From Aphanothece cf. minutissima CCALA 015 (lineage in GTDB: Bacteria; Cyanobacteriota; Cyanobacteriia; PCC-6307; Cyanobiaceae): 64,000 nucleotides of DNA. The notes under the pieces are model-generated. The model was not told the DNA's origin. It worked only from the letters and a program-made list of their open reading frames with translations, and searched no databases. The DNA is taken from contig PVWP01000011.1 of assembly GCA_003003925.1 (NCBI GenBank), forward strand, positions 37,629 to 101,628, given 5' to 3'. How positions within the stretch are numbered: position 1 is the stretch's first letter; each line of letters starts with the position of its first letter. The position numbers were made by a program, and so were the translations under genes. This document shows, piece after piece, positions 60,695-64,000 of the stretch.

Positions 60695-61069
60695 GTGCTC
60701 AGCCCTGAGGAGCTGCAGCAGCTGGAGGCCACCCTGCTGCCCACCCTGGAGCGCCACCACCTGCGGCTCCTGGCCCATGGCCTGCGCACCCTCCAGGCCA
60801 TCGCTGGGCGGCGCACCGGTGAGCTCCCGCCGGACGCGGCCGTGGCGGCCTGGGCCGCCGCCCAGCCGGTGATTGCCGCCGATGCCTGCTTCGAGCAGGC
60901 CTTCCTCACCCAGATGGGCCACGTGGCCACCCAGCTGACGGCCATCGCCGCCGCCGCCGGCAAGGCGCCCCTCGACCTCGACCTGCCCGACCTGGTGCAC
61001 TGGGCCACCGGCGAGGCCGACCGTCGCCTCAGGCCCCCGGCAGCCCCACCAGCCCCGCCACCAGGCTGA
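60695..61069 (+). CDS. unknown helical protein downstream of sufR
   Basis: 124 residues from GTG 60695. Mostly alpha-helical: LSPEELQQLEATLLPTLERHHLRLLAHGLRTLQ, VAAWAAAQPVIAADACFEQAFLTQMGHVATQLTAIA, then a Pro-rich tail. Only one cysteine. It follows sufR by three bases, suggesting co-transcription and perhaps a role in Fe-S or stress physiology. I do not recognise the family. Its 3' end overlaps the convergent transporter gene by 41 bases. Confidence 0.65.
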   Translation: MLSPEELQQLEATLLPTLERHHLRLLAHGLRTLQAIAGRRTGELPPDAAVAAWAAAQPVIAADACFEQAFLTQMGHVATQLTAIAAAAGKAPLDLDLPDLVHWATGEADRRLRPPAAPPAPPPG

Positions 61070-62027
61070 CCCCGGCCAGGGCGGCGGCGGCGGCCAGTGC
61101 CCCCCGCCAGCCGGGCCGATCCCCCTCCAGGGCCGCCAGGGGCAGGGCCATCACCGGCGCCGTCGACAGCAGGGCCACGGCCAGGCCCCCCGGCAGGCCC
61201 GCCAGGGCCGTCTGCTGCAGGGCGATGCCAGCGCTGGTGCCCAGCAGGGTGGCGGCCAGGGCCAGGGGCCAGCGGCGCCCGGCTGGCCGGGGCCCTTGCA
61301 CGGCCCGCGGCAGCCCCGTCAGCAGCGGCAGCATCACCAGGGCCGCCGCCGCCAGCCGCAGGGTGGCCGCCTGCAGCGGCGCCGGCCCCCCGGCGAGCAG
61401 CCCCGCCCGCGCCAGCAACGCCCCGCCGCTGCCGCAGGCCAGGGCCCCGAGGGCCAGGGCCACCCCGAGCCCGTCAGCGGCCGCGTCGGTGCCCGCCCCA
61501 TCACCTTCCGCCGGCAGCTCCCCCTCGGGCCCGTCCTGCCGGGGGGCGCGCTGGTGCACCACCAGCAGCACCGCCAGGCTGATCAGCGCGATCCCCAGCC
61601 ACTGGGCCGGCCGGGGCACCTCCCCCAGCAGGGCCACCCCCGCCAGGCTCGTCACCGCCGGACCGCCGGCATCGATGGTGAGGGTGCGCCGGGTGCCCAG
61701 TCGCCGCAGGGCTGCGAAGAACAGGGTGTCCCCCAGGGCGATTCCCAGCACCCCGCTGAGGGCCAGCAGCAGCAGCGAGCGCGGCGCCATCTGCCAGGGC
61801 AGCACGAGGGCCAGCGGCAGCAGCAGGGCCACCGCCAGCAGGTTCTTGAGCAGGTTCAGCCGGGCGGCCGAGAGGGAGGTGGGCAGCCGGCGCCAGAGCA
61901 GGCTGGAGAAGGCCCAGCAGAAGGCGGCCGCCAGGGCGGCGGCGACGGGGGCGGCGGCGGCGGGGGCGGCGGACAGGGGGCCGCGGGAGGGTGGGGGAGT
62001 TGCGATCATCGCCTGATCGCGTTCCAT
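61029..62027 (-). CDS. DMT superfamily (EamA) transporter
   Basis: 332 residues, about ten helices in two EamA repeats (AFCWAFSSLLWRRLP, GVLGIALGDTLFFAALRRLGTRRTLTIDAGGP; second half ALACGSGGALLARAGL, GTSAGIALQQTALAGLPGGLAVALLSTAPV). A hydrophilic acidic loop (about 165-185) joins the halves. Such proteins export metabolites or drugs; the substrate is unknown. It is divergent from cpcS with 15 bases between starts. Confidence 0.88.
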   Translation of the reverse strand: MERDQAMIATPPPSRGPLSAAPAAAAPVAAALAAAFCWAFSSLLWRRLPTSLSAARLNLLKNLLAVALLLPLALVLPWQMAPRSLLLLALSGVLGIALGDTLFFAALRRLGTRRTLTIDAGGPAVTSLAGVALLGEVPRPAQWLGIALISLAVLLVVHQRAPRQDGPEGELPAEGDGAGTDAAADGLGVALALGALACGSGGALLARAGLLAGGPAPLQAATLRLAAAALVMLPLLTGLPRAVQGPRPAGRRWPLALAATLLGTSAGIALQQTALAGLPGGLAVALLSTAPVMALPLAALEGDRPGWRGALAAAAALAGVSLVAGLVGLPGA

Positions 62028-62041
62028 CGCCTGAGGCCCCC

Positions 62042-62668
62042 GTGAGCGGATCCATCGCCGACGCCATCAGCTTCTTCCGGCTCAGCTGCGGCCGCTGGCG
62101 CTCCCAGCGCAGCAGCCACCACCTGCTGCACCGCCGCGCCGAGGCGGGCGGTTCCTTCATTGAAGTGGTGGAGCTGGAGGCGGCCGATCCGCGCCTGGAG
62201 GCGATCGCCGTCCTGCACGGCCAGGATCCGGCCGGCCTGGTGGGCGGCTGCCGGGTGCGCTGGAGCGGCTCGATGGCCTGGGACAAGGCCGGCGAGGCCC
62301 ACGAGGGCGAGAGCGTCTTCGGCCTGATCCCCACCGACGAACGGGGCCGGTGCGGCCTGCTGCTGCGCGACCGCGGCTACGCCGAAACGGCGCCGGTGGC
62401 GGGCCACTTCGCCATGGATGACCGGGACGGCCTGCTGCTCACCACCAGCTACGAGACGATGAACAGCCTGGAGCGCTTCAGCTTCGCCGGGCCCGACGTG
62501 CGCCTGCGCACCAGCACCGTCGAGGGGCTCTCCAACACCGCCTCCTTCTGCGTCGAGACCCGGATCGTCGACGGGGCGGCCACCGCCACCGGCACAGGCG
62601 ACGAAGCCGAGGCAACGGGCGCCCCGGCGAGCCCCGAAACCACCTGCCTGTCGGCCCTGGGCTGGTGA
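62042..62668 (+). CDS. cpcS: CpcS/CpeS-type phycobiliprotein bilin lyase
   Basis: 208 residues from GTG 62042 (MSGSIADAISFFRLSCGRWRSQRSSHHLLHRRAEAG). The lipocalin-like opening F-x-x-S-x-G-x-W-R-S-Q-R-S-x-H-H is characteristic of CpcS-I lyases, with further family segments GSMAWDKAGEAHEG, TYETMNSLERFSFAGPDVRLRTSTVEGL and SFCVETR. It attaches phycocyanobilin to Cys of phycobiliprotein beta/alpha subunits in the cytosol. Just upstream of cpcG, consistent with antenna assembly. Confidence 0.88.
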   Translation: MSGSIADAISFFRLSCGRWRSQRSSHHLLHRRAEAGGSFIEVVELEAADPRLEAIAVLHGQDPAGLVGGCRVRWSGSMAWDKAGEAHEGESVFGLIPTDERGRCGLLLRDRGYAETAPVAGHFAMDDRDGLLLTTSYETMNSLERFSFAGPDVRLRTSTVEGLSNTASFCVETRIVDGAATATGTGDEAEATGAPASPETTCLSALGW

Positions 62669-62785
62669 CGGGAGCGGCGCCGGTGTTGTGTCGCCAACGT
62701 TACGGACTGTGAGCCCTGCCCTCCCGGGCCCGGGGCCGCCGGGGCCCTACTTCTACGATCCCCAACGACGGATGCCGGACCACGC

Positions 62786-63550
62786 GTGGCTCTTCCACTC
62801 CTCAAGTACCCCCCCACCTCCCAGAACTCGCGCGTCGCGCCGTTCCGGGTGGGTTCCGACGAGGACCCCAAGGCCGTGTCCATGGACAAGGCCATGGACC
62901 GGGAAGATCAGAATTTCGTGATCGAAGCGGCCTACCGCCAGATCTTCTTCCATGCCTTCAAGGTCGACCGCGACCGCACCCTTGAGTCCCAGCTGCGGGA
63001 CGGCCAGATCAACGTGCGGGAGTTCATCCGCGCGCTCTGCCTGTCGGACACCTTCAACCGCAGCTTCTACAACCTCAACAGCAACTACCGGGTGGCCCGC
63101 CACCTGGTCGAGAAGCTGCTGGGCCGCCCGGTCCACGGCAAGGCGGAGGAGATCGCCTGGTCCGCCGTGATCATGACCAAAGGGGTCAAGGGCGCGGTGG
63201 ACGCCATCCTCGACTCCGAGGAGTACCTGGACGCCTTCGGTTACGACACCGTCCCCTACCACCGCAACCGGGTGGTGGGCTCCCGCGAAGTGGGCGAAAC
63301 CCCCTTCAACATCACCTCCCCCCGATACGAGTCCTACTACCGGGGCATCCTGGGCTTCCCCCAGATCGTCTACACCGGCAAGTCACGCAGCTTCCCCGAG
63401 CGCGCCCAGCAGCGCCGCGGCGGCTTCCCGCAGGACTACCTGCCCTGGGTCCGCACCCTGCCTGCTCTGCGTGGTGTCGGCAGCGCCGCCGCCGGCAACA
63501 CCGGCATGGACTACCTCTCCAAGGTGCCCTACCGCAGCATCGGCCGCTGA
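62786..63550 (+). CDS. cpcG: phycobilisome rod-core linker CpcG
   Basis: 254 residues from GTG 62786. It opens MALPLLKYPPTSQNSRV, typical of CpcG, followed by the Pfam00427 linker domain (about 20-190: VIEAAYRQIFFHAFKVDRD, QINVREFIRALCLSDTFNRSFYN, NYRVARHLVEKLLGRPVHG, VDAILDSEEYLDAFGYDTVPYHRNR). The C-terminal part, after about residue 190, carries the core-attachment region. It links phycocyanin rods to the allophycocyanin core. The strong terminator 48 bases after the stop marks the end of its transcript. Confidence 0.95.
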   Translation: MALPLLKYPPTSQNSRVAPFRVGSDEDPKAVSMDKAMDREDQNFVIEAAYRQIFFHAFKVDRDRTLESQLRDGQINVREFIRALCLSDTFNRSFYNLNSNYRVARHLVEKLLGRPVHGKAEEIAWSAVIMTKGVKGAVDAILDSEEYLDAFGYDTVPYHRNRVVGSREVGETPFNITSPRYESYYRGILGFPQIVYTGKSRSFPERAQQRRGGFPQDYLPWVRTLPALRGVGSAAAGNTGMDYLSKVPYRSIGR

Positions 63551-63597
63551 GCACGGCCCTCGCCAGCCGGTCCCCCGCCGGCCCCTGCGTTCCCCTG

Positions 63598-63628
63598 GCC
63601 CCACCGCTTTCCAGCGGTGGGGCTTTTT
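63598..63628 (+). terminator. rho-independent terminator after cpcG
   Basis: A perfect 11-bp stem (GCCCCACCGCT, TTCC loop, AGCGGTGGGGC) followed by TTTTT at 63624-63628. This is the clearest intrinsic terminator in the window, 48 bases past the cpcG stop. Confidence 0.93.
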
Positions 63629-63756
63629 CGTGTCCCCGTCTGGGGAGAGGGGGATCGGGCGCGCCCATGGCCGTCAGTGGATGCTGACCACGGCCGAGCG
63701 CTGCCGCCCAAAGGCGGAAACCTCCTCCAGACTGATCCCAAACGAATTCTGATGTT

Positions 63757-64000
63757 GTGAGCCAGAAGACGCTGACCTCCCTGGCGATGATGACGCTGCG
63801 CCAGCTGCGGCAGATCGCCAGCGACCTCGGCGTTTCTCTGTACAGCCGCAAGTCCAAGGAGGAGCTGGTGGAGGCCATCAGCACCCGCCAGGTGGAGGAG
63901 GGTGAGGGCCGCAGCCTCGAGCGCATCGAGGCCGAGATGGCTCCGGCGCCGCGGCCGGCGGCCGAAACCCGCGTCGTCTTCCTGCCCCGCGATCCCCAGT
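63757..64000 (+). CDS. DUF4912-like/Rho-N-type protein, cut by window edge
   Basis: GTG 63757 opens a frame that runs off the end. The visible 81 residues begin MSQKTLTSLAMMTLRQLRQIASDLGV, a SAP/Rho-N-like helical motif (LRQLRQIASDLGVSLYSRKSKEELVEAI), and later RVVFLPRDPQ, which in cyanobacterial relatives opens a DUF4912 domain. The rest lies outside the window. No function is established. Confidence 0.75.
   Translation, partial: MSQKTLTSLAMMTLRQLRQIASDLGVSLYSRKSKEELVEAISTRQVEEGEGRSLERIEAEMAPAPRPAAETRVVFLPRDPQ

Overview
The window looks like chromosomal DNA of a high-GC unicellular cyanobacterium, most likely of the Cyanobium/Synechococcus (alpha-cyanobacterial) type. The evidence is a phycobilisome rod-core linker (cpcG), a CpcS-type bilin lyase, a high-light-inducible protein, ferredoxin-thioredoxin reductase catalytic chain, a SufR-controlled sufBCDS operon, and several HIP1 octamers (GCGATCGC, for example at 29857, 31995 and 40535). 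Core genes are very GC-rich: a sampled line at 12241 has 43 G/C of 60.

Layout. 1-11.1 kb is compact housekeeping and envelope DNA: two TolB-like lipoproteins, an Hli protein beside an SbmA/ABCD-type ABC transporter, a HIT hydrolase, comM, ribosomal protein S21 (too short for routine ORF calling), a DUF3747 secreted protein, peptide deformylase, an S9 peptidase and a GltS-like transporter. 11.2-27.7 kb is one gene for a 5505-residue protein. It holds twelve Ig-like repeats, a class-3-lipase-like module of clearly lower GC, a FrpC-like self-processing module with an Asp-Pro site, and about nineteen RTX/haemolysin-related blocks. It has no N-terminal signal peptide and is presumably exported by a type I system that is not encoded here.

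27.8-44.7 kb carries metabolism and transport: a bifunctional aldolase/dehydrogenase, a quinone-oxidoreductase-like enzyme, two methyltransferases, a sulfur module (Tat-exported rhodanese, a 46-residue exported peptide, a YeeE-type transporter), mtnA, an amidase, a CPA1 cation/proton antiporter convergent with a TrkA-type protein, and a polyferredoxin fused to a cyclic-nucleotide-binding domain. 44.7-48.3 kb is one PAS/GAF/GGDEF/EAL sensor with a solute-binding input domain.

48.3-54.4 kb is looser and looks accessory: DUF167, a small exported protein, an orphan ABC membrane domain, an exported alpha/beta hydrolase, an AlkD-like repair protein, an AHSA1-type protein, and a hicBA toxin-antitoxin pair whose toxin has an in-frame stop. 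From 51.4 kb the GC is lower and there are two gene-poor stretches.

54.5-61 kb is the Fe-S assembly locus: ftrC-sufB-sufC-sufD-sufS divergent from sufR, with a perfect inverted repeat between them that fits a SufR operator. 61-64 kb carries a DMT exporter, cpcS, cpcG with a strong terminator, and the start of a DUF4912-like gene cut by the window edge. I saw no rRNA, tRNA, CRISPR array or intact insertion sequence.
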